Positions 17,318 to 25,519 of a stretch of 64,000 nucleotides of DNA are shown here, one piece after another. The notes beneath the pieces were generated by a model. That model had not been told where the DNA came from. It saw only the letters and a list, made by a program, of their open reading frames with translations, and did no database searches. This DNA comes from Mariniphaga sp041687215. Lineage in GTDB: Bacteria; Bacteroidota; Bacteroidia; Bacteroidales; Prolixibacteraceae. The first letter of the stretch is position 1. Every line of letters starts with the position of its first letter. Made by a program: the position numbers and the translations under genes. The stretch lies in NCBI RefSeq assembly GCF_041687215.1, contig NZ_JAWLCI010000003.1:124001-188000 (forward strand). The letters are read 5' to 3'.

Positions 17318-17989
17318 ATGGCACGATTTACAAGAATAGAAGTAGCATTAAAAATGAAGGAAACCGGAATGATTCCGGTGTTTTACAATGCGGATGCAGA
17401 AGTTTGCAAAAGAGTGGTCAAGGCCTGTTACGATGGCGGAGTTCGTTTGTTTGAATTTACCAATCGCGGCGATTTTGCCACACTCATTTTTGCGGAACTG
17501 AACAAATGGGCTCAACAACAGTGTCCTGAAATGATAATGGGTGTAGGCTCGGTGATTGACGAAGGAACTGCTGCAATGTACATCGCCCTTGGCGCCAACT
17601 TTATAGTTTCGCCACTTGTTGACGAAGCCACTGCCCGGGTTTGCAACAAGCGAAAAATTGCCTGGAGTCCCGGTTGCGGGACAGTGACCGAAATTGGTCG
17701 TGCGCACGAACTTGGTGCCGAAGTTGTAAAAATATTTCCTGGTTTTGAAGTGGGAGGTCCCGGTTTTGTGAAAGCAGTAAAAGGTCCTATGCCGTGGACA
17801 AGTATAATGCCCACCGGCGGAGTTTCTCCAACCGAAGAAAACCTGAAGGCATGGTTCGAAGCCGGGGTAACCTGCGTGGGAATGGGATCAAAATTGTTCC
17901 CAAAAGAAGTTTTAGCCAATGAAAATTATTCCTACATTACGCAAAAATGCGAAGAAGCATTGAAAATTATAGGCAAGTATAAAAAATAA
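17318..17989 (+). CDS. eda: Eda: KDPG/KHG aldolase
   Basis: This class I aldolase of 223 residues splits KDPG into pyruvate and glyceraldehyde 3-phosphate, ending the uronate pathway. The ATG at 17318 is preferred. The TTG upstream at 17270 would translate the repeat region. The Schiff-base lysine is K138 in EVVKIFPG. The matching E46 and R50 of the family are present in FEFTNRGD. Eda proteins usually carry T-L-R at this site, and N-R is seen here, a conservative variant found in some Bacteroidota. It is followed 14 bp later by the TRAP transporter, so eda-dctPQM is probably one unit. Confidence 0.92.
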   Translation: MARFTRIEVALKMKETGMIPVFYNADAEVCKRVVKACYDGGVRLFEFTNRGDFATLIFAELNKWAQQQCPEMIMGVGSVIDEGTAAMYIALGANFIVSPLVDEATARVCNKRKIAWSPGCGTVTEIGRAHELGAEVVKIFPGFEVGGPGFVKAVKGPMPWTSIMPTGGVSPTEENLKAWFEAGVTCVGMGSKLFPKEVLANENYSYITQKCEEALKIIGKYKK

Positions 17990-18003
17990 TCAACTGTATT
18001 AGA

Positions 18004-18987
18004 ATGAAATACAAAAAAATGAAACAATTTTTCGGAAGTATTTTGCTTTTGGCAACTGTTTCCTGCATTGGTCCTTCAGACGAAACGGAGCTAAAACTGG
18101 CACACGGTCTTCCTACCGATCATCCTGTGCATGAAGCCATGGTTTTTATGGCCCAAAGAGCCAGCGAGTTATCTGACGGGAAACTAACCATTGATATTTA
18201 TCCGGCAGAGCAACTCGGTTCGGAGCAACAATGTGTGGAACTTTTACAAATTGGCAGTCTGGCCATTACCAAAGTATCTGCTGCTGTAATGGAGAGTTTT
18301 GTGGAAGATTATAAAGTTTTCGGCCTTCCCTATATTTTCAGGTCAAAAGAACACGCTTTCAAGGTTTTCGACGGGGAAATCGGTCAGGATTTATTGCTCA
18401 GTACGGCGGATAAAAGATTGCGTGGACTTTGTTATTATGATGCCGGTTCGCGAAGTTTTTACACCATTGCCAAACCCATTGAACATCCTGATGATTTGGC
18501 CGGAATGAAAATCAGGGTAATGAACAGTGTCACGGCTGTTGGAATGGTCAGAGCACTGGGAGGATCGGCCACTCCGATTTCCTGGGGGGAACTTTATACC
18601 GCTTTGCAAAGTGGGGTGGTTGATGGTGCCGAAAATAATCCGCCAAGCCTTTACACTTCTCGGCATTATGAAGTTTGTAAATATTATTCTCTGGACGAGC
18701 ATACCACAATTCCCGATGTGCTGGTAATCAGTCAGGTTGTTTGGGATAAACTTTCTGAACAGGAAAAAGAATGGATTCAGCAGGCTGCCGACGAGTCGGC
18801 TGTATTGCAGCGTAAATTATGGGCAGAATCGGAGGAAGAATCGATGGAAGAAGTTCAAAAAGCAGGTGTTCAAATCAACCGGCCCGACAAAGAGCCTTTC
18901 ATTAAAAAAGTACAACCTTTTTTGGAGACATATAGAGATAATGAAATTATCTATTCATATATTAAAAGAATTCAGGCAGTTGAATAA
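18004..18987 (+). CDS. dctP: TRAP transporter substrate-binding protein DctP, lipoprotein
   Basis: This is a 327-residue DctP-family solute receptor. The lipobox ATVSC gives Cys21, so it is membrane-anchored rather than free in the periplasm. Family features are LAHGLPTDHPVHEAM, the carboxylate-binding arginine in GMKIRVMNS near 174, and the TPISWGELYTALQSGVVDGAENN segment near 190-212. TRAP receptors bind organic acids through that arginine. Next to uxa, kdgK and eda, galacturonate, glucuronate or KDG-type acids are the expected ligands. It heads a tightly spaced dctP-dctQ-dctM set. Confidence 0.92.
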   Translation: MKYKKMKQFFGSILLLATVSCIGPSDETELKLAHGLPTDHPVHEAMVFMAQRASELSDGKLTIDIYPAEQLGSEQQCVELLQIGSLAITKVSAAVMESFVEDYKVFGLPYIFRSKEHAFKVFDGEIGQDLLLSTADKRLRGLCYYDAGSRSFYTIAKPIEHPDDLAGMKIRVMNSVTAVGMVRALGGSATPISWGELYTALQSGVVDGAENNPPSLYTSRHYEVCKYYSLDEHTTIPDVLVISQVVWDKLSEQEKEWIQQAADESAVLQRKLWAESEEESMEEVQKAGVQINRPDKEPFIKKVQPFLETYRDNEIIYSYIKRIQAVE

Positions 18988-18998
18988 AATTTTTAACC

Positions 18999-19478
18999 AT
19001 GACTATACGAAAAACTATTGACAAAATTTTAGAATGGTTCCTCGTTTTTTTAATGAGTGTGCTGGTAATTGATGTATTGTGGCAGGTATTCAGTCGTTAC
19101 GTTTTAAATGATCCCAGCAGTTATACCGATGAACTGGCCGGGTATCTGCTCATTTGGGTGGGAATGTTTGGCGCAGCATACGTTGCCGGTAAACGCGAAC
19201 ACCTCGCCATCGATTTGTTAGTGCAACGCAGTTCCCCGGAACGTAAATTCAAACTCGAATTGATAATCAGCGTAATAATCGTCATTTTTGCCATCACGGT
19301 TCTGATAATAGGAGGCGCTTCTCTGGTATATACCCGGTTTCTTCTATCAGTAAAATCTTCAGCCCTGGGCATACCGCTTGGCATTGTTTACCTCGTAATG
19401 CCAGTAAGCGGCGTTCTTATCGCTTATTTCGATATAGACAATATTTTTAAAATGATTAAATCTAACCGGAAAAACTAA
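18999..19478 (+). CDS. dctQ: TRAP transporter small membrane subunit DctQ
   Basis: These 159 residues contain four transmembrane helices. The DctQ signature VFSRYVLNDPSSYTDELAGYLLIWVG is visible in pieces across residues 29-54. DctQ links the receptor to the large permease in sodium-driven TRAP transport. It starts 11 bp after dctP and ends 5 bp before dctM. Confidence 0.92.
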   Translation: MTIRKTIDKILEWFLVFLMSVLVIDVLWQVFSRYVLNDPSSYTDELAGYLLIWVGMFGAAYVAGKREHLAIDLLVQRSSPERKFKLELIISVIIVIFAITVLIIGGASLVYTRFLLSVKSSALGIPLGIVYLVMPVSGVLIAYFDIDNIFKMIKSNRKN

Positions 19479-19483
19479 CAGCT

Positions 19484-20947
19484 ATGGAATTTCTCGAAGT
19501 ATTTGTACTCGTTTTTAGTTTTGTCATTTTGTTGATAATAGGTGTTCCTATTGCATTTAGCATTGGCATTTCAGGTATTTTAACCATGCTGGTTAGTATT
19601 GATATGATACCGGCACTAACCACTTTTTCGCAGCGAATGGGAACTGGTCTTAACAGTTTTGCGCTTTTGGCTATCCCTTTCTTTATTTTGGCTGGAAATA
19701 TTATGAATAGTGGAGGAATTGCCATCAGGCTCATTGATTTTGCACGAGTTTTAGTTGGCGGAATCCCTGGTGGAGTGGCCATGGTTAATGTGTTGGCTAA
19801 TATGTTGTTTGGCGCCATTTCGGGTTCGGCTGCAGCATCGGCTTCTGCCATCGGAAGTATTATGCAGCCTGAAATGAAAAAAGAAGGATATCCTGAGAAT
19901 TTCAGTGCGGCGGTGAATATCACTTCCGCAACAACCGGTTTGTCCATTCCACCCAGTAACATTCTCATTGTTTATTCGCTGGCAAGTGGCGGAGTTTCCA
20001 TTACTGCACTTTTCCTGGCCGGCTACTTGCCCGGAATCCTCACCGGTTTGGGAATAATCATCACCGCTGTTACCATGCTCATATACAAGAAAAAAGGAAC
20101 AAAGGCTGCAGTTAAAGCACTTGGTGTAGTTTCTTTAATTGCAATTGGACTTGTGCTTATTTATCAGGGAATTTCGTTTTCACGAGCCAACCTTTCACCA
20201 CTTGCAAACCGCATTTTCCTTTATGTTATTCTTGCTGGTTTAGCTGTCTGGGGATTCATCAGAACAAAAAACAATAAGAAAAAAGCGCTGGAAGGAACGA
20301 AAAAATTCCTGGATGCCATTCCCAGCCTAATGATGCTGGTGATTGTGATTGGCGGGATTGTTGCCGGTTATTTTACCGCCACCGAAGCTTCGGCCATTGC
20401 TGTTCTTTATTCGTTAATTTTAGCTTTTATATATGGCGAAGTAAGCTTCAGTCATCTTCCTGATATTATTCTTCGCTCTGTAAAAACAACAGGTATTGTA
20501 ATGTTGCTGGTGGCAACCTGTTTGGGTTTGTCGTGGATTATGGCATACGAAAACATTCCGCAGAATGTGAGTGCCGGTTTATTAGCGCTTACCAGCAATC
20601 CGTTTATGATTTTGCTTATAATTAACTTGCTTCTTCTGTTTGTCGGCATTTTTATGGACATGACTCCTGCAGTTTTAATTTTTACACCCATTTTTCTTCC
20701 TATTGTCACAGCAATGGGAGTGGACCCGATTCATTTCGGAATTATTATGGTTTTAAACCTGAGTGTTGGGCTTTGCACACCGCCGGTTGGTTCGGTGTTG
20801 TTTATTGGCTGTAGTGTGGCCGGGCTGAGTATCGACAAGGTAGTAAAACCACTGCTGCCCATGTTCATTGCCATGGTGATTGTATTGTTGCTGGTTACTT
20901 ATTTCCCGCAAATAAGCTTGTGGCTGCCAGGTAAACTTGGATTTTAA
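19484..20947 (+). CDS. dctM: TRAP transporter large permease DctM (with extra two-helix insert)
   Basis: This is a 487-residue DctM permease with the usual LAIPFFILAGNIMN (62-75), the AISGSAAASASAIGS motif (111-125), a second repeat with GYFTATEASAIA (295-306), and C-terminal LGLSWIMA and CTPPVGSVLF segments. It is about 50 residues longer than most family members. The extra sequence, about 203-265, adds two hydrophobic helices (about 209-229 and 243-260) between the two halves of the transporter. A hairpin terminator follows. Confidence 0.92.
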   Translation: MEFLEVFVLVFSFVILLIIGVPIAFSIGISGILTMLVSIDMIPALTTFSQRMGTGLNSFALLAIPFFILAGNIMNSGGIAIRLIDFARVLVGGIPGGVAMVNVLANMLFGAISGSAAASASAIGSIMQPEMKKEGYPENFSAAVNITSATTGLSIPPSNILIVYSLASGGVSITALFLAGYLPGILTGLGIIITAVTMLIYKKKGTKAAVKALGVVSLIAIGLVLIYQGISFSRANLSPLANRIFLYVILAGLAVWGFIRTKNNKKKALEGTKKFLDAIPSLMMLVIVIGGIVAGYFTATEASAIAVLYSLILAFIYGEVSFSHLPDIILRSVKTTGIVMLLVATCLGLSWIMAYENIPQNVSAGLLALTSNPFMILLIINLLLLFVGIFMDMTPAVLIFTPIFLPIVTAMGVDPIHFGIIMVLNLSVGLCTPPVGSVLFIGCSVAGLSIDKVVKPLLPMFIAMVIVLLLVTYFPQISLWLPGKLGF

Positions 20948-20969
20948 TCGAATAAACAAATTAATACTG

Positions 20970-21007
20970 AAAAACCGGAATCGTTCTTTTGATGTTTCCG
21001 GTTTTTT
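20970..21007 (+). terminator. Terminator after the TRAP genes
   Basis: Arms AAAAACCGGAA (20970-20980) and TTCCGGTTTTT (20996-21006), with a 15-nt loop, are followed by another T. It separates dctM from the regulator gene. Confidence 0.85.
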
Positions 21008-21022
21008 GCTGAAAAATAATTT

Positions 21023-21054
21023 TTTGTTTTTGATTGAAATAAAACCTTATTTTG
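21023..21054 (+). promoter_or_regulatory. Candidate promoter of the hybrid regulator gene
   Basis: TTTG (21023-21026) and TATTTTG (21048-21054) lie 21 bp apart, close to the Bacteroidota -33/-7 arrangement. The -7 is one base short of consensus. The ATG is at 21081. Confidence 0.3.
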
Positions 21055-21080
21055 TATGACAGGTTGAAGGGCAGAATAAA

Positions 21081-24000
21081 ATGGAGTTCAAGTTAATGCA
21101 GTTATTTAGAAGCGCATGGATTAAAAAACTAATCCTCGTATTCTTTTGTATTTCCATTGTATTTGGAGATGCAAAAGCTTTTTCTTCAGAACTCACTTTC
21201 GACATTTTTACCCAGGAAGACGGACTTCCAAACAATCAGATTCAGTGCATTTACCAGGATACCAGGGGTTGGATATGGATTGGCACCAGCCAGGGTCTGA
21301 GCCGGTTTGACGGTTATTCGTTTGTGAATTTTTTGCCAAATACTGATGACAGCACCAGTTTAAAAGGTAACCTGGTGAGGGTTATTAAAGAAGACAGGAA
21401 GGGAAACCTGCTTATAGGAACAGAAAATGGCGGACTTAATGTTTTTAACCGGGAACTCGAACGCTTTTCACATCCCCTTAAAAATTCTGGTGACTTAAAA
21501 TTTAGGGATATTTCGGTTAATGATATTGTTGAAGATGGCAATGGAAACTTTTACATTGGCACCAATATTAACATTCTTCTTTTTGACTCTCTCGGAAGAA
21601 TTTCCCCACTAATACCGGATATGCCGCAAGCGCAAAGTTTTGAAGGAAGTTTTGTGAGAAACCTCGAGTTCGATCAAAACGGGATTCTTTGGATTGGGAC
21701 TAACAACGGATTATTTACCTTCAACCCCGAAACAAATCTTATTGAACCATTTCAACTTCCTTTTCAACCGAACCAAAACAAACAAATCTGGGAAATTTTT
21801 TTGGATGATGATGGCGCCATTTGGGTGGGAACATATACTGCCGGCCTGTTTATTATATCGCCTGAAGACCATTCGCTCACACAAGTTTTACTCACACCCG
21901 ATGTGAACAGAAACGAAACGGTGCGTTCAGTATCGAAAGGAGTATTTGGCGAATTTTGGATTGGTACCCGCGGTGGTCTTTATTCTTATTCGAAAAGCCG
22001 GGGCGTTACTGGCTTTTACAGGCACGATGAACGTGATCCGCGCAGCATATCCAATAATTCAATCTTGTCTGTTTTTGACGATGCACGTGGTGAAACATGG
22101 ATTGGAACTCGTGGAGGTTTGAACTTGCTGGCCAAAAGCAAACAGGTTTTTCACCATTTTAGCGCTTTGCCCGGCGATAACAATTACCTGAACAGCAATA
22201 TTATATATGCGTTTTGGATTGATGATGACGGAAAAATATGGATTGGCACTGAAGATGGCGGGGTGAATATTTTTGATCCGGAAACTGGAAAATATGAATA
22301 TCTGACCGCCGATGAAAATAATCTCAATTCCATTTCCCAGAACTGCATAAAGGCATTTCTGGACGACGGACACGGAAACCTTTGGATTGGAACCTATTTG
22401 GGTGGAATTGATGTTATCAACCTGAAAACCAGAAAAATAAGTCATTTCAAGCATGAACCGGGAAAGCCGGGTTCGCTTTCGGATAACCGCGTTTGGGATT
22501 TTTGCCTCGATAAATACAACGATATTTGGGTAGCCACCTCAAAAGGAGTGGACAGATACAACCGGCAAACCAACTCGTTTGAACACTTTTCACTGCTTAA
22601 TGGAGAAAATCAGGTTTCGTGGATTGAGCCCGATTCCAACGGAAATTTGTGGATGGGTGGCCTCGATGAAGTCATTGTTTTTAATCAGGAAGAAAATGTT
22701 GTGACCCGCTTCCCCGAGCACTCACATACCATGTTTGAAGATTCCGGAAATCGCATTTGGATTGCAACATTCGACAAGGGAATTGCACTTTATTCCCCCG
22801 ATGATGGTCCAATTAAGTATTATGGCGAAAAAGACGGTTTGGCCAACAATCATACATTGTCCATTCTTGAAGACCAAAATAACCAACTGTGGATTAGTAC
22901 CAACAACGGTCTTTCCATGTTTAACACCGAAAAGGAATATTTTCGGAATTTTAGCAGCCAGGATGGATTAAGCAACAACCAGTTTTGTTACCGGGCCGGA
23001 TACAAAACCCAGTCGGGGCAAATGCTTTTTGGCTCCATTTCAGGTTTTAACCTGTTTAATCCTGAAGAAATTATATTGGAAGAAACCAATGTGCCACTGG
23101 TGTTTACCGATTTTAAAATTTTCAATAAATCGGTTGCTATTGGTGAAGGCAAAAAACCGGTGTTGCAGAAAAGCATTTCTGAAACCGAACATTTGGTGCT
23201 AAACTACGACCAAAACATGTTTACAATTGAATTTGCCGCCCTGAATTTTGTGAACAGCGATAAAAACATGTATTTGTATATGCTGGAAGGTTTTAACCGT
23301 AATTGGAATGAACCCGGAACAAACCGCTCGGCCACTTTTACCAACCTCAATCCGGGAAATTATTTACTTCGGATAAAACGTGTGGTACCCGGATTTGCCG
23401 ATACCGGAAATGAACTCCAGTTGAAAATTACCATAATGCCTCCTTTTTGGAAAACCACCTGGTTTTTATCCCTGCTTTTTATTTTTATCATTTTTATGAT
23501 TTATTCTTTACTCAAATTTTTCGTGAATCGTGAAAAAATTAAAAACCAGTTGGTTATGGAGCGTGTAAATGCTCGAAAGCTGCATGAACTCGACATGATG
23601 AAACTGAAGTTTTTCACCAATATTTCGCATGAAATTCGTACGCCTTTAACCCTGATTATAGGTCCGCTTGAAAAAATTCTGAACCAGGATTTGCCCAAGT
23701 CTGAAATTAAAGAAAACCTGAAGCTGGTAAATCGCAACGCAAAAAACCTTGAAAAATTAATCAGTCAGTTGCTCGATTTCAGAAAACTGGAAGCTGGTAA
23801 CTTAAAGCTTGATTTGGTGGAAGGCGACATTGTTGAATTTACCCGGAACATCGTAAATTCGTTTAACGACTTAGCTCTTGAAAAACAAGTGAAACTGCGT
23901 TTTAACACCTTAAAAAAACAGCTTTTCACTTCATTCGATCCTGATAAAATTGAAAAAGTACTGAACAACCTGCTTTCCAACGCTTTTAAATTTACTGAAC

Positions 24001-25193
24001 CAGGTGGAAGTGTTTCTGTCAATCTTTCTTTGATTTTCGATACCGAAGATGATGATTTTTCAGCCTCAGAAAAAGAAAAACAGTTTGTGGAAATTGTGGT
24101 AAAAGATACCGGAAGGGGAATTCCATCGGAAAATTTGAAAAAAATATTCCATCGGTTTTTTCAGTCTGATGATGAAGCAAAAGACTCAGGAACAGGAATC
24201 GGTCTGTCATTGGTAAAAGAATTGGTTTCCATTCATAAGGGGAATATTTTTGTGGCAAGCAAACCTGGCAAAGGAACAAAATTCACCATCCGGATTCCCT
24301 ATATTCAGGCGTTTATAAAAACCGTTGCAGAGGATAAAAATGAACCTGTTAATACCGAAAAACCAGCCAGCCTGTTAAATAATGCACCCATTCAGCCTGC
24401 TGAGAATTTACATTCAAAAATTATGTTGGTGGTAGAAGACAACGCCGATGTAAGACAATTCATTGCAAGCCATTTTAATTCCACATTTCAAATTATTGAA
24501 GCCCGGAATGGGGAAGAGGGTTGGGAAAAAGCGCTGGAGCATATTCCCAATATCATCATCAGCGATGTAATTATGCCGAATATGAATGGTTATGAATTGT
24601 GCGAACGTGTAAAAAATGACGAGCGAACATCGCATATTCCTGTTTTACTGCTCACAGCGCTCCATTCAAAAGAACATGAAATAAAGGGTATTACAACCGG
24701 TGCCGACGATTACATCACTAAACCATTCGATTTGTCGGTCCTTCAGGCAAAGGTTGAAAATGTTTTATCCATCCGTGAATCGCTGAAAGAAAAATTCAGC
24801 AGAAATGTGGTGCTGGAACCAACTAACGTTGAAATTACTTCTCCCGACGAGCGGTTTCTGCAAAAAGCTATCCAGGTGGTTGAAGAAAATATTTCAGATT
24901 GCGATTTGGATATTGAAACTTTTTCGGAAAAAGTGGGTGTGAGCCGCATGCAGCTATACCGGAAACTCCATGCCTTAACGGATATGACTGTGAAAGAATT
25001 TATAAGGCACATCAGGTTGAAAAGGGCAACCCAAATGCTGGTTCAGAATAAAATGAATATTTCTGAAGTTGCATACGAGGTAGGATTTAAAGACCTGTCG
25101 CATTTCAGAAAGTGTTTTAAACGCGAATACGGAATGAGTGCTACAGAATATATTGCAAATTCGAAAAGCAAAGAAGCTGACATAAAAATTTGA
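21081..25193 (+). CDS. Hybrid two-component system sensor/regulator (HTCS) for the pectin locus
   Basis: These 1370 residues comprise a signal/anchor (about 10-35) and a periplasmic sensor of two-component-regulator propeller repeats (about 36-690, with many W-IGT and GGVNIFD motifs). A Y_Y_Y domain (about 700-775) and a transmembrane helix (about 791-813) follow. Then come HisKA with phospho-acceptor H850 in SHEIRTPL, HATPase (about 940-1075), a receiver with phospho-acceptor D1162 in ISDVIMPNMNGYE, and an AraC-type DNA-binding domain (about 1270-1360). HTCS proteins bind oligosaccharide directly and activate the adjacent susC operon. Given the genes that follow, oligogalacturonides are the likely signal. 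All catalytic residues are present. A start at 21096 is also possible. Confidence 0.95.
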   Translation: MEFKLMQLFRSAWIKKLILVFFCISIVFGDAKAFSSELTFDIFTQEDGLPNNQIQCIYQDTRGWIWIGTSQGLSRFDGYSFVNFLPNTDDSTSLKGNLVRVIKEDRKGNLLIGTENGGLNVFNRELERFSHPLKNSGDLKFRDISVNDIVEDGNGNFYIGTNINILLFDSLGRISPLIPDMPQAQSFEGSFVRNLEFDQNGILWIGTNNGLFTFNPETNLIEPFQLPFQPNQNKQIWEIFLDDDGAIWVGTYTAGLFIISPEDHSLTQVLLTPDVNRNETVRSVSKGVFGEFWIGTRGGLYSYSKSRGVTGFYRHDERDPRSISNNSILSVFDDARGETWIGTRGGLNLLAKSKQVFHHFSALPGDNNYLNSNIIYAFWIDDDGKIWIGTEDGGVNIFDPETGKYEYLTADENNLNSISQNCIKAFLDDGHGNLWIGTYLGGIDVINLKTRKISHFKHEPGKPGSLSDNRVWDFCLDKYNDIWVATSKGVDRYNRQTNSFEHFSLLNGENQVSWIEPDSNGNLWMGGLDEVIVFNQEENVVTRFPEHSHTMFEDSGNRIWIATFDKGIALYSPDDGPIKYYGEKDGLANNHTLSILEDQNNQLWISTNNGLSMFNTEKEYFRNFSSQDGLSNNQFCYRAGYKTQSGQMLFGSISGFNLFNPEEIILEETNVPLVFTDFKIFNKSVAIGEGKKPVLQKSISETEHLVLNYDQNMFTIEFAALNFVNSDKNMYLYMLEGFNRNWNEPGTNRSATFTNLNPGNYLLRIKRVVPGFADTGNELQLKITIMPPFWKTTWFLSLLFIFIIFMIYSLLKFFVNREKIKNQLVMERVNARKLHELDMMKLKFFTNISHEIRTPLTLIIGPLEKILNQDLPKSEIKENLKLVNRNAKNLEKLISQLLDFRKLEAGNLKLDLVEGDIVEFTRNIVNSFNDLALEKQVKLRFNTLKKQLFTSFDPDKIEKVLNNLLSNAFKFTEPGGSVSVNLSLIFDTEDDDFSASEKEKQFVEIVVKDTGRGIPSENLKKIFHRFFQSDDEAKDSGTGIGLSLVKELVSIHKGNIFVASKPGKGTKFTIRIPYIQAFIKTVAEDKNEPVNTEKPASLLNNAPIQPAENLHSKIMLVVEDNADVRQFIASHFNSTFQIIEARNGEEGWEKALEHIPNIIISDVIMPNMNGYELCERVKNDERTSHIPVLLLTALHSKEHEIKGITTGADDYITKPFDLSVLQAKVENVLSIRESLKEKFSRNVVLEPTNVEITSPDERFLQKAIQVVEENISDCDLDIETFSEKVGVSRMQLYRKLHALTDMTVKEFIRHIRLKRATQMLVQNKMNISEVAYEVGFKDLSHFRKCFKREYGMSATEYIANSKSKEADIKI

Positions 25194-25243
25194 AAATCAA
25201 ATTGATGTTTTGCTCCCTAAGCTGTTGAAGGAACATTTATCCC

Positions 25244-25336
25244 GTTGTTTGGGAAATATTTCCCCCTGTTGGGAAACCACACAACATGTTCCGGGAAAAA
25301 TACCAACGCTTTTTAAACCCTAAAAAACTAAATTGC
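25244..25336 (+). promoter_or_regulatory. Putative HTCS operator array and susC1 promoter
   Basis: GGGAAA occurs three times in direct orientation at 25251, 25271 and 25293, about two helical turns apart. The first copy is inside the perfect palindrome GGGAAATATTTCCC (25251-25264). A -7-like TAAATTGC follows at 25329-25336, placing the array just upstream of the -33 region, as expected of an activator. The binding protein is inferred to be the HTCS encoded directly upstream. Confidence 0.4.
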
Positions 25337-25361
25337 ACAATCATTAAAACCTTTGAATTTG

Positions 25362-25466
25362 ATGGATAAAATTCAGAAAAATCTTAAAAGAACAAATCGT
25401 ACTATCATTGCCATTGTAATCGTTTTAATCGCAGCGCTCATCTTGCTTTTAAATCTGATTTTGTAA
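25362..25466 (+). CDS. Candidate 34-residue single-helix membrane microprotein
   Basis: I found this short frame by reading the gap between the regulator and susC1. It runs from ATG at 25362 to TAA at 25464-25466. The peptide has a polar basic N-terminus (MDKIQKNLKRTNRT) followed by about 20 hydrophobic residues (I, V, A, L), ideal for one transmembrane helix. It starts 26 bp after a -7-like element and precedes susC1 by 53 bp. It could be a real membrane microprotein or a leader peptide. No homologue comes to mind. Confidence 0.4.
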   Translation: MDKIQKNLKRTNRTIIAIVIVLIAALILLLNLIL

Positions 25467-25519
25467 CAAAGAACAAATTAAAAATAGTAAATGAATATTA
25501 TCGAACCTAATTTAAAAGT

